A stretch of DNA of 64,000 nt from assembly GCF_015453285.1 (NCBI RefSeq), contig NZ_JADLZT010000001.1, positions 496,001 through 560,000 on the forward strand, in the 5' to 3' direction. Both the position numbers and the translations under genes were made by a program. The notes under the pieces were generated by a model. The model saw only the letters and a program-made list of their open reading frames with translations. It made no database searches and was not told where the DNA came from. Shown here piece by piece: positions 45,000 to 55,804 of this stretch (the first letter of the stretch is position 1; each line of letters starts with the position of its first letter). The stretch is from Lysobacter niastensis. Its GTDB lineage: Bacteria > Pseudomonadota > Gammaproteobacteria > Xanthomonadales > Xanthomonadaceae.

Positions 45000-45578
45000 T
45001 CAAGTCTCGAAGCCGTCTTCGGCGTCGTCGCCGCCCGGTTCGTCGGCGTCAGCCACCGCGCCACCCAGCAGCAGATCGCGCAACGCCCGGTACAGCTCGC
45101 GGAACGAGCGCGGCGGCTTGTTGCGCTTGCGTTCCTCCAGCGTGTTGCGCACCAGTTGGCGCAGCTGCTGGCGGTCCGCAGTCGGATACTCGTCGAGCAG
45201 TTGCGCAAGCGCCGCGTCGCCGCCCTCGAGCAGCCGTTCGCGCCAGGCCTCGACGCGGTGCATCGCCGCGATCTCGCGCCGCGCCGCGTCGCCGCTCTCG
45301 TCGAGCGCGTCGCGGATCCTTTCCAGCACCTCGTCGTCCTCGCGGCGCATCTGCTTGGCCAGGAACGCCAGCTGGCGCTTGTGGGCGATGTTCGCGGTGA
45401 TGCGCTTGCATTCGCGGATATGCGGCAGCAGCGACTCGGGCACCGGCAGCTTGGCGAGCTGGGCTTCGGTCAGCGACACCAGCTTCTCGCCCAGGGCCAG
45501 CACCTCCAGCGCCTCGCGCCGGTTCTGGCTGCGGCTGGGGCCCAAAAACTCGCCGGTATCTTCGTCTCTGCCACGCAT
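45000..45578 (-). CDS. darP: DarP/YjgA ribosome assembly factor
   Basis: A 192-residue helical protein binding late 50S precursors near the peptidyl-transferase centre. Conserved blocks are [42 protein letters not shown] and the basic [23 protein letters not shown]. The acidic C-terminus ([15 protein letters not shown]) is common in Xanthomonadaceae. ATG 45578 is used; the frame is open far upstream but that part is antisense to pmbA. Confidence 0.92.
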   Translation of the reverse strand: MRGRDEDTGEFLGPSRSQNRREALEVLALGEKLVSLTEAQLAKLPVPESLLPHIRECKRITANIAHKRQLAFLAKQMRREDDEVLERIRDALDESGDAARREIAAMHRVEAWRERLLEGGDAALAQLLDEYPTADRQQLRQLVRNTLEERKRNKPPRSFRELYRALRDLLLGGAVADADEPGGDDAEDGFET

Positions 45579-45674
45579 CTTGCTGCTTCCGTTTCCGCGG
45601 GCCTGCGGCCCTGACCATTTACGTAACCGTTCCGCAGGCCAGGCCTGCGGGACGACAGGTACAAGGATAAGCCA

Positions 45675-47057
45675 TTGAACGTGATCGCTCCCTCCAACCT
45701 TCCCCAATACGCGGCCTCCCTGGGCGACAGCCACGCCCGGCTGGAGTCGCTGGCCGAGCTGTCGCAGCAACTGCTGGAGCGCTGCCGTGAGCGCGGTGCG
45801 ACCCAGGCCGAGGTCTCGTGCTCGGAAGAGTCCGGGCTCAACGTCAACGTGCGCATGGGCGAGGTCGAGACGGTCGAATCCACGCGCGACCGCGGCATCG
45901 CCGTGACGGTCTACTTCGGCAAGCGCAAGGGCAGCGCCAGCACCGCCGACCTGCGCGAGACCAGCCTTGACAGCACGGTCGAGCAGGCCTGCGCGATCGC
46001 GCGCCATACCGAGGACGATGCCGCGACGGGGCTCGCCGACCCTGAGCTGATGGCGCGCGACATGCGCGAGTTCGACTCCTGGCATCCGTGGGTGATCGAC
46101 GCCGACCGCGCCATCGACCTGGCGCTCGCGTGCGAGCAGGCCGGCCGCGACTCCGATGCGCGCATCGAGAATTCCGACGGCGCCTCCGTGGGCACCGGCG
46201 AGAGCATCGGCATCTACGCCAATTCGCACGGCTTCGTCGGCCGCGAGCGCAGCACCCAGCACAGCCTCGGGTGCGCGTTGATCGCCGGACGCGGCGATGC
46301 GATGCAGCGCGACGGCTGGTACAGCATCGCGCTGTCGGCCGACGAACTGGAGTCGGCCGCTTCGATCGGACGCAAGGCCGCGCAACGCGCTGCTTCGCGC
46401 CTGGCGCCGAAGCAGATCGCCACCGGCGAGTATCCGGTGCTGTTCGCCAGTGAAATGGCGCGTTCGCTGGTGGGCCACCTGCTCAGTGCAGTGTCGGGCG
46501 GCGCGCTGTATCGCCGCGCCAGTTTCCTCGTCGACGCCGCCGGTACGAAACTCTTCCCGGAGTGGTTCGCCATCGACGAGCGGCCGTTCCTGCCGCGCGG
46601 CTTCCGCTCCAGTTCGTTCGACGCCGAAGGCGTGGCGACGCGCGAATCGCCGCTGGTGCAGGACGGCGTGCTGCAGCGCTACATCCTCAGCAGCTATTCG
46701 GCGCGCAAGCTGGGCCTGCAGACCACTGCGAACGCCGGCGGCGTGCACAACCTGCAGGTCGCGGCCAACGCCGGCGACTTCGAATCGATGCTGGGCGGCA
46801 TGGGCCGTGGACTGCTCGTCACCGAACTGATGGGGCAGGGCGTCAACACCGTGACCGGCGACTATTCGCGCGGCGCGGCGGGGTTCTGGGTCGAGGACGG
46901 CAAGATCCAGTATCCGGTCGACGGCATCACCATCGCCGGCAACCTCAAGTCGATGTTCGCCGCGATCGAAGCGGTGGGCAGCGACGTCGACACGCGCTCG
47001 CACGTGCGCACGGGTTCGATCCTGGTCGGTCGAATGACGGTGGCGGGCGAGGTGTGA
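45675..47057 (+). CDS. pmbA: Metalloprotease PmbA/TldE
   Basis: The 460-residue partner of TldD, lacking its own HExxxH motif, as usual for TldE. Typical stretches: [62 protein letters not shown] and [19 protein letters not shown]. The TTG at 45675, seven bases after AAGGA, is preferred; GTG 45681 is the alternative. It diverges from darP. Confidence 0.94.
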   Translation: MNVIAPSNLPQYAASLGDSHARLESLAELSQQLLERCRERGATQAEVSCSEESGLNVNVRMGEVETVESTRDRGIAVTVYFGKRKGSASTADLRETSLDSTVEQACAIARHTEDDAATGLADPELMARDMREFDSWHPWVIDADRAIDLALACEQAGRDSDARIENSDGASVGTGESIGIYANSHGFVGRERSTQHSLGCALIAGRGDAMQRDGWYSIALSADELESAASIGRKAAQRAASRLAPKQIATGEYPVLFASEMARSLVGHLLSAVSGGALYRRASFLVDAAGTKLFPEWFAIDERPFLPRGFRSSSFDAEGVATRESPLVQDGVLQRYILSSYSARKLGLQTTANAGGVHNLQVAANAGDFESMLGGMGRGLLVTELMGQGVNTVTGDYSRGAAGFWVEDGKIQYPVDGITIAGNLKSMFAAIEAVGSDVDTRSHVRTGSILVGRMTVAGEV

Positions 47058-47163
47058 ACCAATCCGCCCCTGCCTGCACGGGAGGGGCGCTCAATTCATG
47101 CGCTTGACCCCGCCCCCGTTGCGGCCGAGAGTGTTCGCATAACCTGACCAGGAGCAGTCGGCC

Positions 47164-47583
47164 ATGAGCGAGATTCCTCCCATTCCCGGCAGTGGTGACA
47201 CCGCCAGCGGCGTCCCGGCCGACCAGCGGCAGTGGGCGATGTTCGCGCACCTGTCGGCGGTCGCCGGCGCGATCCTCACCTCCGGCGTCGGCGGTTGGGG
47301 CACGTTCCTCGGCCCGCTGATCATCTGGCTGCTGAAGAAGGACACCATGCCCTTCGTCGACGACCAGGCCAAGGAAGCGCTGAACTTCAACATCACCGTC
47401 GCGATCGTGTTCTTCGCGCTCTGGGTGCTGGTGTTCATCACGCTCGGGATCGGTTTCCTGATCGCGATCCCCGCCTGGTGCGTCGTCGGCATCGCCTGGC
47501 TCGTGTTCGCGATCATCGCCGCGGTGAAGTCCAACGACGGCATCAGCTACCGCTATCCCTTCACGTTGCGGCTGGTGAAGTAA
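47164..47583 (+). CDS. DUF4870 membrane protein
   Basis: A 139-residue protein of the DUF4870 (Tic20-like) family: QRQWAMFAHLSAVAGAILTSG, GPLIIWLLKKDTMPFVDDQAKEALNFN and IIAAVKSNDGISYRYPFTLRL are diagnostic. Three to four membrane segments are present. AGGAG precedes the ATG. The function is not established. Confidence 0.88.
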   Translation: MSEIPPIPGSGDTASGVPADQRQWAMFAHLSAVAGAILTSGVGGWGTFLGPLIIWLLKKDTMPFVDDQAKEALNFNITVAIVFFALWVLVFITLGIGFLIAIPAWCVVGIAWLVFAIIAAVKSNDGISYRYPFTLRLVK

Positions 47584-47589
47584 CCCTCG

Positions 47590-47622
47590 CACATGCCGGG
47601 CGCGCATCGCGTCCGGCATGTG
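47590..47622 (+). terminator. Hairpin after the DUF4870 gene
   Basis: CACATGCCGG and CCGGCATGTG form a ten-base-pair stem seven bases after the stop codon, with a 13-base loop that is itself partly self-complementary. There is no T run, so termination is inferred. Confidence 0.5.
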
Positions 47623-47649
47623 GCGGCAACGCGTCATGAGAGGCGCGTC

Positions 47650-48216
47650 ATGCGCAGAGTCCTGCTGATCGGGCCCGGCGGCGCCGGCAAGTCGACGCTT
47701 GCCGCGACCATCGCGTCGCGGCTCGGGTTGCCACTGATCCACCTCGATGCCATGTACTGGAAGCCAGGCTGGCAGGAAACGCCCAAGGACGAATGGCGCG
47801 ACAAGGTCGCTGCGCTCGTCGCGCAGGAGGCGTGGGTCATGGACGGCAACTTCGGCGGAACGCTCGACCTGCGGCTGGCCGCCTGCGATACCGTGCTCTT
47901 CCTCGACATGCCACCGCTGCTGTGCATGTGGCGTGTGCTGCGGCGGCGCTGGCGTTTCCATCGCGAGGTACGTCCGGACATGGCGGCCGGATGCATCGAA
48001 CGGTTGGATGCGGATTTCCTGCTCTGGATCCTCGCTTACCGATGGCGCAGTGCGCCGCGCGTGCGGGCGAAGCTGGATGCCGAGGCCCGCGCCGGCAAGC
48101 AGGTATTCGTGCTCGATTCGCAGGCTGCGGTTGATCGCTTTCTCGATGCATTGCCCGAGCCGGGCGGATCGGTGAAGCAGAGTTTAGATCTGCGGCTACG
48201 CACGGGTCGCGGCTGA
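47650..48216 (+). CDS. P-loop kinase-like protein (FlaR/adenylate-kinase-type)
   Basis: A 188-residue small P-loop protein. MRRVLLIGPGGAGKSTLAATIA is the Walker A region, followed by LGLPLIHLDAMYWKPGW, WVMDGNFGGTLDLRL and a lid-like RRRWRFHREVRPDM section. This pattern is shared by proteins labelled DNA topology modulation protein FlaR or adenylate kinase-related. The substrate is unknown. ATG 47650 is used because the upstream extension lacks family resemblance. Confidence 0.75.
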   Translation: MRRVLLIGPGGAGKSTLAATIASRLGLPLIHLDAMYWKPGWQETPKDEWRDKVAALVAQEAWVMDGNFGGTLDLRLAACDTVLFLDMPPLLCMWRVLRRRWRFHREVRPDMAAGCIERLDADFLLWILAYRWRSAPRVRAKLDAEARAGKQVFVLDSQAAVDRFLDALPEPGGSVKQSLDLRLRTGRG

Positions 48217-48235
48217 AGCCGCTCCCACACGGGGT

Positions 48236-49132
48236 TCAACGATCGCGCTCGATCGCCATCCGGCCCAGCGCGGCCAGCGCATCGGCGCGTTCGCCGAACG
48301 GGGCCAGTGCATCGAACATCGCCGCGCGAAGTTGCTCCAGCCGCGCGCGTGAAGCGTCCAGGCCGATCAGCGCGGGGAAGGTCGCCTTGTCCTGCGCCTG
48401 GTCCTTGCCGGCGGTCTTGCCTAGCGTGGCGCTGTCGCCTTCGATGTCGAGGATGTCATCGCGCACCTGGAACGCCAGGCCGAGCGCGTCGGCGTAACGG
48501 TCGAGGCGCTGCAGTTCCTCATCGGACGCGTTGCCGCACAACGCCCCCATCCGCACGGCCGCGCGGATCAGCGCGCCGGTTTTCAGGGCGTGCAGGCGTT
48601 CCAGGTCGCCCACCGACAGGCCGCGTCCATTGCCGGTGGCGGCCAGGTCCAGCGCCTGCCCGCCGCACATACCGGCGGCGCCGGAGGCGACGGCGAGCGT
48701 GCGCAACAGTTCGACGCGGATTCGATCGCTGACCGGCGTGGCCGCCAGCACCTCGAAGGCGAGCGATTGCAACGCGTCTCCGGCGAGGATCGCGGTCGCC
48801 TCGTCGAAGGCGATGTGCACGGTGGGCTGGCCGCGGCGCAGCGCATCGTCGTCCATTGCTGGCAGGTCGTCGTGCACCAGCGAGTAGGCGTGGATCAGTT
48901 CGACCGCCGTCGCCGGCGCATCAAGTGCGCTGGCTTCCACCCCAAACAGATGGCCCGCCGCATGCACCAGCAGCGGGCGCATGCGCTTGCCGCCGAGCAG
49001 CACGGCATGGCGCATGGCGGCATGCAGGCGCTGTGGCGGGGATTGCGGATCGGGCAGGGCTCGGGCCAGCGCGGCATCGGCGCGTTCGCGCCAGGCCGCG
49101 AGCATCGAACCGGCCGCAGCCGGATCAGACAT
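48236..49132 (-). CDS. ispA: Farnesyl diphosphate synthase
   Basis: A 298-residue trans-prenyltransferase that makes farnesyl diphosphate for quinones and undecaprenyl phosphate. The first Asp-rich motif lies in [13 protein letters not shown], the second in [16 protein letters not shown] and the KTGALI and FQVRDDILD segments are also typical. It overlaps xseB by eight bases; the pair xseB-ispA is conserved, often with dxs next, which is not found here. Confidence 0.94.
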   Translation of the reverse strand: MSDPAAAGSMLAAWRERADAALARALPDPQSPPQRLHAAMRHAVLLGGKRMRPLLVHAAGHLFGVEASALDAPATAVELIHAYSLVHDDLPAMDDDALRRGQPTVHIAFDEATAILAGDALQSLAFEVLAATPVSDRIRVELLRTLAVASGAAGMCGGQALDLAATGNGRGLSVGDLERLHALKTGALIRAAVRMGALCGNASDEELQRLDRYADALGLAFQVRDDILDIEGDSATLGKTAGKDQAQDKATFPALIGLDASRARLEQLRAAMFDALAPFGERADALAALGRMAIERDR

Positions 49133-49397
49133 CGCCGGCGTTCTGCGGCGGCAGCGCGGTAAAGGGCTCGGCGCTCGCCGGTTCCTGCGGGTCGCTGAGC
49201 AGGCGCACGCGCAGTTCGGCCTGTTCCAGCGCCGTCTGGCAGCGGCGGTAGAGGCCGACGCCGCGTTCGTAGGCGGCCAGCGATTCCTCCAGGCTCATCT
49301 CGCCGTGCTCCATCTTCTCGACGAGCTGTTCGAGCGCATCGAGGGAGCGCTCGAAATCGGCGACGGGAGAGGTTTCGGTGTCGGGCTTGCGTGGCAT
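49125..49397 (-). CDS. xseB: Exodeoxyribonuclease VII small subunit
   Basis: A 90-residue protein. [20 protein letters not shown] followed by [20 protein letters not shown] is the typical XseB helical hairpin that packs onto XseA. The large-subunit gene is not in the window. Its end overlaps the ispA start. Confidence 0.94.
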   Translation of the reverse strand: MPRKPDTETSPVADFERSLDALEQLVEKMEHGEMSLEESLAAYERGVGLYRRCQTALEQAELRVRLLSDPQEPASAEPFTALPPQNAGDV

Positions 49398-49487
49398 GCG
49401 CGAAGTTTGCGACCGCGCCGGGAGGCGGTCAATCGCCGGGTCTGCGATTGCCGGCCGTGGCCGTCCAATCCGAGCCGCAGCTTGGGG

Positions 49488-50780
49488 CTATTCCTCGAAC
49501 CAGCGCAGCCATGCGCCGCTTTCGCGCAGCCACGCGTCGAACTCGGCGGAATAGGCCAGGTCCGCCGCCGCCAGCACGTGGTCGTCGGCATCGCAGAGCA
49601 GCGGCATGCGCTCGCGCACCCACGGTGGCACGCCGAGGTCCTGCAGCACGTGCTTGAGGGCATGCGAGTGGTCGCGGCCGGGCAGCGCGATGCGCTCGCC
49701 GCCACGACGGCCCCGCACGATCACGTCGATGCCGAAGCCCTCGACGCCTTCCAGCCGCAGCACACCGCCGAAGGGCAGCGCCAGCGGCGCGCGGCCGTTC
49801 CATGTGCATTGCCAGTCCTGCGGCAGCGGCGTACGCGCCGAACCCGCGTGCAACAGGTCGCGCCAGCTTCGCACGACCACGTCCTGCCAGCGGAACTCGG
49901 CTTCCGCGTCGGCGCGTGCGGCCAGCACTTCGCCTTCGATACGGACAATGCCGTGCGCCGGCAGCGGCGGCAGGCCGAGCTTCGAAGTCCAGGCCCGCAG
50001 CACGCGCGCACGCCGCATGGGCGGCAACGCCGCCAGCCGCGGACGCGACAGGCAGTGGGGATCGGTGGTGGCGACGGACGCGAGCGCGGCGAGGTCGGAT
50101 TCGGCGAGCAGGTCGCCCGCGTCGGCACAACGCGAGGCCGACTGCGCCAATGCGGCATCGGCGTGAGGCCAACGTTCGCGCAGCACCGGCAGCACGCGCT
50201 GGCGCAGGAAGTTGCGGTCGTGGCGGACGTCGGTGTTGCTGGGGTCGTCGATCCAGCGCAGGCCGTGCTCTTCGGCATAGGCCGCTACGGCATCGCGGCC
50301 GTGGTCGAGCAGCGGCCGCCACAGCCGTCCCCGGCCGAACTCGCGCCAGCGCCGCATCGCGCCCAGACCTTCCGGACCCGATGCGCGGAGTGCGCGCAGC
50401 AGCAGGGTTTCGGCCTGGTCGTCGCGGTGATGGCCGAGCGCGAGCACTTCATCGGCAGCCAGCAGGTCCTCGAACGCGGCATGGCGTGCCGCGCGTGCGG
50501 CGGCTTCCAATCCCTCGCCTGCGGGGACGACCTGTACCTTCACCACCGTGAGCGGGACGTCCAGCGCCGTGCACACGGCGCGGCAATGTTCAGCCCAGGC
50601 GTCGGCGTGCGGATGCAGTCCGTGATGCACGTGCACCGCGCGCAGGTCCGGGGTGTGGCGCTGGGCCAGCAGGTGCAGCAGCACCGTCGAATCCATCCCA
50701 CCGCTGAACCCGACGCACAACGGTGCGTCGGGCCGGTCGTGCAGGGCCCAGGTCAGTGCGCTGGCTTCGGCGGTAAGCAT
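49488..50780 (-). CDS. tilS: tRNA(Ile)-lysidine synthase
   Basis: A 430-residue enzyme that converts C34 of tRNA-Ile(CAU) to lysidine. The PP-loop SGGMDST is at residues 26-32; AVHVHHGLHPHAD, LALGHHRDDQAETLLLRALR and NTDVRHDRNFLRQRVLP follow, with C-terminal substrate-binding domains. ATG 50780 fits the family length; the earlier frame start at 50819 adds residues without similarity. It is essential in most bacteria. Confidence 0.95.
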   Translation of the reverse strand: MLTAEASALTWALHDRPDAPLCVGFSGGMDSTVLLHLLAQRHTPDLRAVHVHHGLHPHADAWAEHCRAVCTALDVPLTVVKVQVVPAGEGLEAAARAARHAAFEDLLAADEVLALGHHRDDQAETLLLRALRASGPEGLGAMRRWREFGRGRLWRPLLDHGRDAVAAYAEEHGLRWIDDPSNTDVRHDRNFLRQRVLPVLRERWPHADAALAQSASRCADAGDLLAESDLAALASVATTDPHCLSRPRLAALPPMRRARVLRAWTSKLGLPPLPAHGIVRIEGEVLAARADAEAEFRWQDVVVRSWRDLLHAGSARTPLPQDWQCTWNGRAPLALPFGGVLRLEGVEGFGIDVIVRGRRGGERIALPGRDHSHALKHVLQDLGVPPWVRERMPLLCDADDHVLAAADLAYSAEFDAWLRESGAWLRWFEE

Positions 50781-50854
50781 GCCCAGATGGTGCCACGGCA
50801 ATGGAATGCAGCAACCCATGCATGGGGCTGCTCTGGCGTGACGGGCGCCGCACT

Positions 50855-51946
50855 ATGAGCACATTCCCTGCGGAGTCCCTCGTCGTGTCCCGGCTTTTCG
50901 ATCCCCTCGAGCAACGCTCGCTGACCCTGCGCAACCGCCTGGTCGTCTCGCCGATGTGCCAGTACTCGGCCGTCGACGGCGTACCGAATGACTGGCACCT
51001 GGTGCACCTGGGCAGCCGCGCGGTCGGCGGCGCCGCGGTGGTGCTGGCCGAAGCCAGTGCCGTATCCGCGCAGGGACGGATCTCGCCGGCCGACACCGGG
51101 TTGTGGAACGACCGCCAGGCCGAGGCGTGGTCGCGGATCACCCGTTTCATGTCCGCCCAGGGCGCGATTCCCGGCGTGCAGCTGGCCCACGCCGGCCGCA
51201 AGGCCAGCACGTCGCCGCCGTGGCTGGGCGGCGCGCCGGTGTCGATCGACGATGGCGGCTGGATTCCGTCCGCGCCGTCGGCGCTGGCCTTCGGCGAAGG
51301 CTCACCGGTGCCGCGTGCGCTCGACGAGATCGAGCTGAGCAACATCGTCGACGATTTCGCCTGCGCGGCGTGGCGTGCGTTGGCCGCGGGCTTTCGCGTG
51401 GTCGAGCTGCACGCGGCGCATGGCTACCTGCTGCACCAGTTCCTCTCGCCACTGTCGAACCGGCGCACCGATGCGTTCGGTGGCAGCTTCGAGAACCGCA
51501 CGCGCCTGCTGATGATGGTCATCGATGCCGTGCGAAAGGTGTGGCCGGAGCGCTTGCCGCTGTGGCTGCGCATCTCCGCGACCGACTGGGTCGACGGCGG
51601 CTGGGACCTGGAGCAGAGCATCGAGCTGGCGAGCATGGTGGGCAGCCGCGGCGTCGACCTGATCGACGTGTCCAGCGGCGGCCTCGTGCCGGGTGCGAAG
51701 ATTCCGGTGCAGCCGGGTTACCAGGTGCCGTTCTCCGCCAGCATCCGCCGCGAGGCCGGCATCGCCACCGGTGCGGTCGGGATGATCACGCAGCCGCACC
51801 ATGCGCAGGCCGTGATCGAGCGTGGCGAAGCCGATGTGGTGCTGCTGGCGCGCGAACTGCTGCGTGATCCCTACTTCCCGCGCCGTGCGGCGCAGGAACT
51901 GGCGGGCGAGTTGCACGCGCCGGAGCAGTACCTGCGCGCGTGGTGA
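50855..51946 (+). CDS. Old-yellow-enzyme NADH:flavin oxidoreductase
   Basis: A 363-residue FMN ene-reductase of the YqjM/XenA type. LFDPLEQRSLTLRNRLVVSPMCQYSA contains the flavin-binding N-terminus and a Cys that tunes the flavin. Later come HLGSRAVGGAAVVL, LAHAGRKAST, ELHAAHGYLLHQFLSPLSNRRTD and GGSFENRTR. It reduces activated C=C bonds of unsaturated carbonyls or nitro compounds; the natural substrate is not evident. ATG 50855 was chosen; the 18-residue upstream extension is unlike the family. Confidence 0.9.
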   Translation: MSTFPAESLVVSRLFDPLEQRSLTLRNRLVVSPMCQYSAVDGVPNDWHLVHLGSRAVGGAAVVLAEASAVSAQGRISPADTGLWNDRQAEAWSRITRFMSAQGAIPGVQLAHAGRKASTSPPWLGGAPVSIDDGGWIPSAPSALAFGEGSPVPRALDEIELSNIVDDFACAAWRALAAGFRVVELHAAHGYLLHQFLSPLSNRRTDAFGGSFENRTRLLMMVIDAVRKVWPERLPLWLRISATDWVDGGWDLEQSIELASMVGSRGVDLIDVSSGGLVPGAKIPVQPGYQVPFSASIRREAGIATGAVGMITQPHHAQAVIERGEADVVLLARELLRDPYFPRRAAQELAGELHAPEQYLRAW

Positions 51947-51966
51947 CGCGCAGGATGCCCGCGGGC

Positions 51967-52128
51967 TCAGCCTTGACGGTTGTCGGGGTCGAGCCGGCGT
52001 GCGATCTCTTCGAGAGCTCGCGCGCTGCGTTCCTGCGCTTTGGCGATGCGAATTGCCAGGACGATCAGCAGGATGGGAACGGAGAGCATCAGCGCGAAGT
52101 AGCCGATGGTGGCGAACCAGTGACTCAT
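51967..52128 (-). CDS. Small single-span membrane protein, 53 residues
   Basis: MSHWFATIGYFALMLSVPIL begins a single membrane segment (about residues 7-28), followed by an amphipathic helix AKAQERSARALEEIARRLD. It is in the same direction as accA and 35 bp after it, so co-transcription is likely. The family was not recognised, but the composition and Met start are convincing. Confidence 0.6.
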   Translation of the reverse strand: MSHWFATIGYFALMLSVPILLIVLAIRIAKAQERSARALEEIARRLDPDNRQG

Positions 52129-52163
52129 GCCCGTTCCCCTGAAGCGAGTGTGTTGGATGCGGC

Positions 52164-53123
52164 TTATGCCGCCTCGTAGGCGCCGTAGCTGCGCAGGCGC
52201 TTGTAGCGGCGATCCAGCAGGTCCTCGACCGGCAACTGCTGCAGCGCGTCGAGTTCGTTGAGCAGCACTGCCTTGAGGCGCGTGCCCATCTGCTTGGGAT
52301 TGCGGTGCGCACCGCCGATCGGCTCGCGCACGACCTTGTCGATCAGTCCCAGGTCGAGCAGGCGCTTGGCGGTGAGGCCGAGCTGTTCGGCGGCGTCCTT
52401 GGCCTTGTCCGCGGACTTCCACAGGATCGAGGCGCAGCCTTCCGGCGAGATCACCGAGTAGGTGCTGTATTCGAGCATCAGCGTGCGATCGCCGACGCCG
52501 ATCGCCAGCGCGCCGCCCGAGCCGCCTTCGCCGATCACGGTGCAGATCACCGGGATCTTCAGCTCGCTCATCTCCAGCAGGTTGCGCGCGATGGCTTCCG
52601 ACTGGCCGCGTTCCTCGGCGCCGACGCCGGGGTACGCGCCGGGCGTGTCGATGAAGGTCAGCAGCGGCAGCTTGAAGCGCTCGGCCAGCTTCATCAGGCG
52701 CAGCGCCTTGCGGTAGCCCTCCGGACGCGGCATGCCGAAGTTGCGCTTGATCTTGCTCTTGGTGTCGCGGCCCTTCTGGTGGCCGATGATGACGACGCTG
52801 CGGCCGTTGATGCGGCCCAGGCCGCCGACGATGGCGGCGTCGTCGGAGAACGCGCGGTCGCCGGCCAGCTCCTGGAACTCGTCGCAGAGGATGCGCACGT
52901 AGTCGAGGGTGTAGGGGCGGGCCGGATGACGGGCGAGCTGCGAGACCTGCCACGGTGTCAGGTCACGGAAGATCTGGGCGGTGCGGATGCGCAGCTTGTC
53001 CTGCAGGGCATGCACTTCGGCGTCCACATCCACGGCCGGCGCGTTGCTGGCGTGGCGCAGCTCCTGGATCTTGGCTTCCAGGTCGGCGATGGGCTGCTCG
53101 AAGTCGAGGTAGTTCGGGTTCAT
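52164..53123 (-). CDS. accA: Acetyl-CoA carboxylase carboxyltransferase subunit alpha
   Basis: A 319-residue subunit that, with AccD, transfers carboxyl from biotin to acetyl-CoA in the first step of fatty-acid synthesis. [21 protein letters not shown] opens the protein; [51 protein letters not shown] and [16 protein letters not shown] are diagnostic. ATG 53123 gives the usual N-terminus. Confidence 0.97.
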   Translation of the reverse strand: MNPNYLDFEQPIADLEAKIQELRHASNAPAVDVDAEVHALQDKLRIRTAQIFRDLTPWQVSQLARHPARPYTLDYVRILCDEFQELAGDRAFSDDAAIVGGLGRINGRSVVIIGHQKGRDTKSKIKRNFGMPRPEGYRKALRLMKLAERFKLPLLTFIDTPGAYPGVGAEERGQSEAIARNLLEMSELKIPVICTVIGEGGSGGALAIGVGDRTLMLEYSTYSVISPEGCASILWKSADKAKDAAEQLGLTAKRLLDLGLIDKVVREPIGGAHRNPKQMGTRLKAVLLNELDALQQLPVEDLLDRRYKRLRSYGAYEAA

Positions 53124-53329
53124 GCGTGGGCCAGTGGCCGGAAAGGGCACAGTCTAGCCGAGGCAGGGCGACCGTACCGAGACGTGTGGCGAAGGCCCGG
53201 CAATCGCCGGGGATCGCCGAGGATGCCGGGTCGTTCGGGCCGGTGACGCACTGAAAACGACTTCATCGCGCTCCAGGGCCGCGTCGGTGGTTGAATCCCC
53301 TGCGGGAACAGTCTGGACGGGGAGTTGGC

Positions 53330-55777
53330 ATGGGATTGCGGGCATGGATCGTGGCGGGGGCGTTGCTGTGGGCCGGAGCGGCGCACGGGGCATGGACGCA
53401 CGTCGGCGACGTCGACCGGACGGAGGCCCTGCCCGATGGCATCGAGGTGTCCGCAGGAGCGGCGAAGCTCCGCGTCACGGTGCAGGCCGACGGCGTGTTC
53501 CGGGTAAGGCTGGCACCCGATGGCCACTTCGTCGGCGATGCCTCCTGGGCGGTGGTGTCGGGCGCCGCTGCGCCAACGGTCCGGGTGAGCGACCGCCGCG
53601 ATGCGATGACAGTCGATGCAGGCGACGTCGTTGCGACGGTGCGCAAGTCGCCGTTGCGGGTGGAGTTTGCCGACCGCGCCGGACGCGTCCTGCTGGCCGA
53701 TGCCGCGGACATGCCGATGGCATGGTCGGATACGCCGCATGGTCGGCGGGTGCGCGGCTGGAAGGCAATGCCGGCCGGCGAGCACTACTACGGTCTGGGC
53801 GACAAGGCCGGTCCGCTCGACCGTCGCGGGCGCGCCTTCACGATGTGGAACACCGATGCCTACGCATGGCAGGGCCACACCGATCCCCTCTACAAGTCGA
53901 TCCCGTTCTTCATCGGGCTGCGCGCAGGCGGCGCATACGGCGTGTTCTTCGACAACACGCATCGCAGCCGCTTCGATTTCGGACAGGAGTCGGAGGATGT
54001 TCTCTCGTTCGGTGCCGAAGGTGGAGAGCTCGACTACTACTTCATCGCCGGCCCGCAGCCCGCGCGTGTGATCGAACGCTACACCGCGCTGACCGGGCGT
54101 ACGCCGCTGCCGCCGATGTGGGCCCTGGGCTTCCAGCAGTCGCGCTACACGTACACGCCGGAAGCGCGCGTGCGCGAGATTGCGGACACGCTGCGCAAGG
54201 AGCGCATCCCCACCGATGCGATCTACCTCGACATCGACTACCAGGACGGCTACGCGCCGTTCACCGTCGATCGCAAGGCGTTTCCCGACTTCGAACGGAT
54301 GATCGCCGACCTGCGCGCGCAGGGACTGCGCACGGTGCTGATCACCGACCTGCACATCAAGAACGACCCTGGCAAGCCGTACGCGCCCTACGATTCAGGC
54401 CTGCGTGAGGATGTCTTCATCCACAACCCGGACGGCTCGCTGTACGTGGGCCCGGTTTGGCCGGGCGACAGCGTGTTCCCCGATTTCACGCTCGGTCGTG
54501 TGCGCGAGTGGTGGGGCGGTTTGTATCGCGATTTCGTTGCGATGGGCGCGGCCGGCTACTGGAACGACATGAACGAGCCGTCGGTATTCCGCGTTCCCGG
54601 CAACACGATGTCGCTGGATGCGGTGCACCGCATGGACGACGGCAGCACGCGCGACCACCGCGCCATCCACAACGTCTACGGCATGCTCAACGCACGCGCG
54701 ACCTACGAGGGCCTGCTGAAGCTGCAGCCGGACCAGCGTCCGTTCGTGCTGACGCGTGCGGCCTATGCCGGCACGCAGCGCTATGCCGCGACCTGGACCG
54801 GCGACAACACCGCCAGCTGGCACCACCTCGCACAGAGCACGCCGAACCTGTTGAGCCTGGGTCTGTCGGGCTATGCGATGGCCGGCGACGACATCGGCGG
54901 CTTCATCGGCTCGCCGTCGGCCGACCTGCTGACGCGCTGGTACCAGCTGGGCGCGTTCAATCCGGTGTTCCGCAGCCACGCCGCGACCGACACGCGCGGC
55001 CACGAAGCGTGGGTCGATGGCGAAGCGCACACCACGTTGCGCCGCGCAGCGATCGAGCAGCGCTACCGGCTGATGCCGTACCTCTACACGCTCGCCGAGG
55101 AGAACGCGCGCACCGGCATGCCGTTGATGCGTCCGGTGTTCCTGCATTACCCGCAGGCCGAAGCGTTCTACGGCAACGACCGCGACTTCCTGTTCGGCTC
55201 CGACCTGTTCGTCGCGCCGGTTGCCGACGAACGGCTCGATGCGCATGCGGTCACGCTGCCGCCGGGTACGTGGTACGCGTTTGCCACTTCGCAACAGCAC
55301 GTTGCGGGCAAGACGCCCATGAAGATCGACCCGCGCCCGACCGCCGTGCCGGTATACGCGCGCGCCGGTGCCATCGTGCCGATGCAGCCGCTGGTGCAGC
55401 ACACCGGCGAGACGCCCGAGGGGCCGCTGCAACTGCAGGTATACCTGCCCGCGCAGGGCGCCGGCGATTGCCGCGGCGCGTTGTACCAGGACGACGGCGT
55501 CACCATGGCTTATCGCGACGGCGCATCGTTGCGCGTGGCGTATTCGTGCGAGGTGTCGAAGCGAAATGTCAGCCTCGTCTCGCATGTCGAGTACGACGCG
55601 TACACGCCGTGGTGGAAGGATGCGGAGCTGACGCTGTTCGGTGTGGGCACCAGGCCTGCTTCGATACGCGTGGACGGGAAGCCGCTGTCAGGCTGGCGGC
55701 ATGACGCAGTGGCCAAGACGCTCACGCTAACGGTTCGCGATGCACGGCGCGACTGGCGGGTGGACGTGTTGCGGTGA
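53330..55777 (+). CDS. Exported GH31 alpha-glucosidase
   Basis: An 815-residue glycoside hydrolase family 31 enzyme with a signal peptide (LRAWIVAGALLWAGAAHG). The catalytic nucleophile is D413 in YWNDMNEPSVF; TWTGDNTASW and GDDIGGFIGSPSADLLTRWYQLGAFNP contain other active-site residues. The N-terminal beta domain contains EHYYGLGDKAGPLDRRG. It probably releases glucose from maltose-type or related oligosaccharides in the periplasm. A GGGAG site lies before ATG 53330. It stands alone between accA and dnaE, which often neighbour each other. Confidence 0.92.
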   Translation: MGLRAWIVAGALLWAGAAHGAWTHVGDVDRTEALPDGIEVSAGAAKLRVTVQADGVFRVRLAPDGHFVGDASWAVVSGAAAPTVRVSDRRDAMTVDAGDVVATVRKSPLRVEFADRAGRVLLADAADMPMAWSDTPHGRRVRGWKAMPAGEHYYGLGDKAGPLDRRGRAFTMWNTDAYAWQGHTDPLYKSIPFFIGLRAGGAYGVFFDNTHRSRFDFGQESEDVLSFGAEGGELDYYFIAGPQPARVIERYTALTGRTPLPPMWALGFQQSRYTYTPEARVREIADTLRKERIPTDAIYLDIDYQDGYAPFTVDRKAFPDFERMIADLRAQGLRTVLITDLHIKNDPGKPYAPYDSGLREDVFIHNPDGSLYVGPVWPGDSVFPDFTLGRVREWWGGLYRDFVAMGAAGYWNDMNEPSVFRVPGNTMSLDAVHRMDDGSTRDHRAIHNVYGMLNARATYEGLLKLQPDQRPFVLTRAAYAGTQRYAATWTGDNTASWHHLAQSTPNLLSLGLSGYAMAGDDIGGFIGSPSADLLTRWYQLGAFNPVFRSHAATDTRGHEAWVDGEAHTTLRRAAIEQRYRLMPYLYTLAEENARTGMPLMRPVFLHYPQAEAFYGNDRDFLFGSDLFVAPVADERLDAHAVTLPPGTWYAFATSQQHVAGKTPMKIDPRPTAVPVYARAGAIVPMQPLVQHTGETPEGPLQLQVYLPAQGAGDCRGALYQDDGVTMAYRDGASLRVAYSCEVSKRNVSLVSHVEYDAYTPWWKDAELTLFGVGTRPASIRVDGKPLSGWRHDAVAKTLTLTVRDARRDWRVDVLR

Positions 55778-55804
55778 AGTTCGACGTGATTCCTCCGTCC
55801 GCGT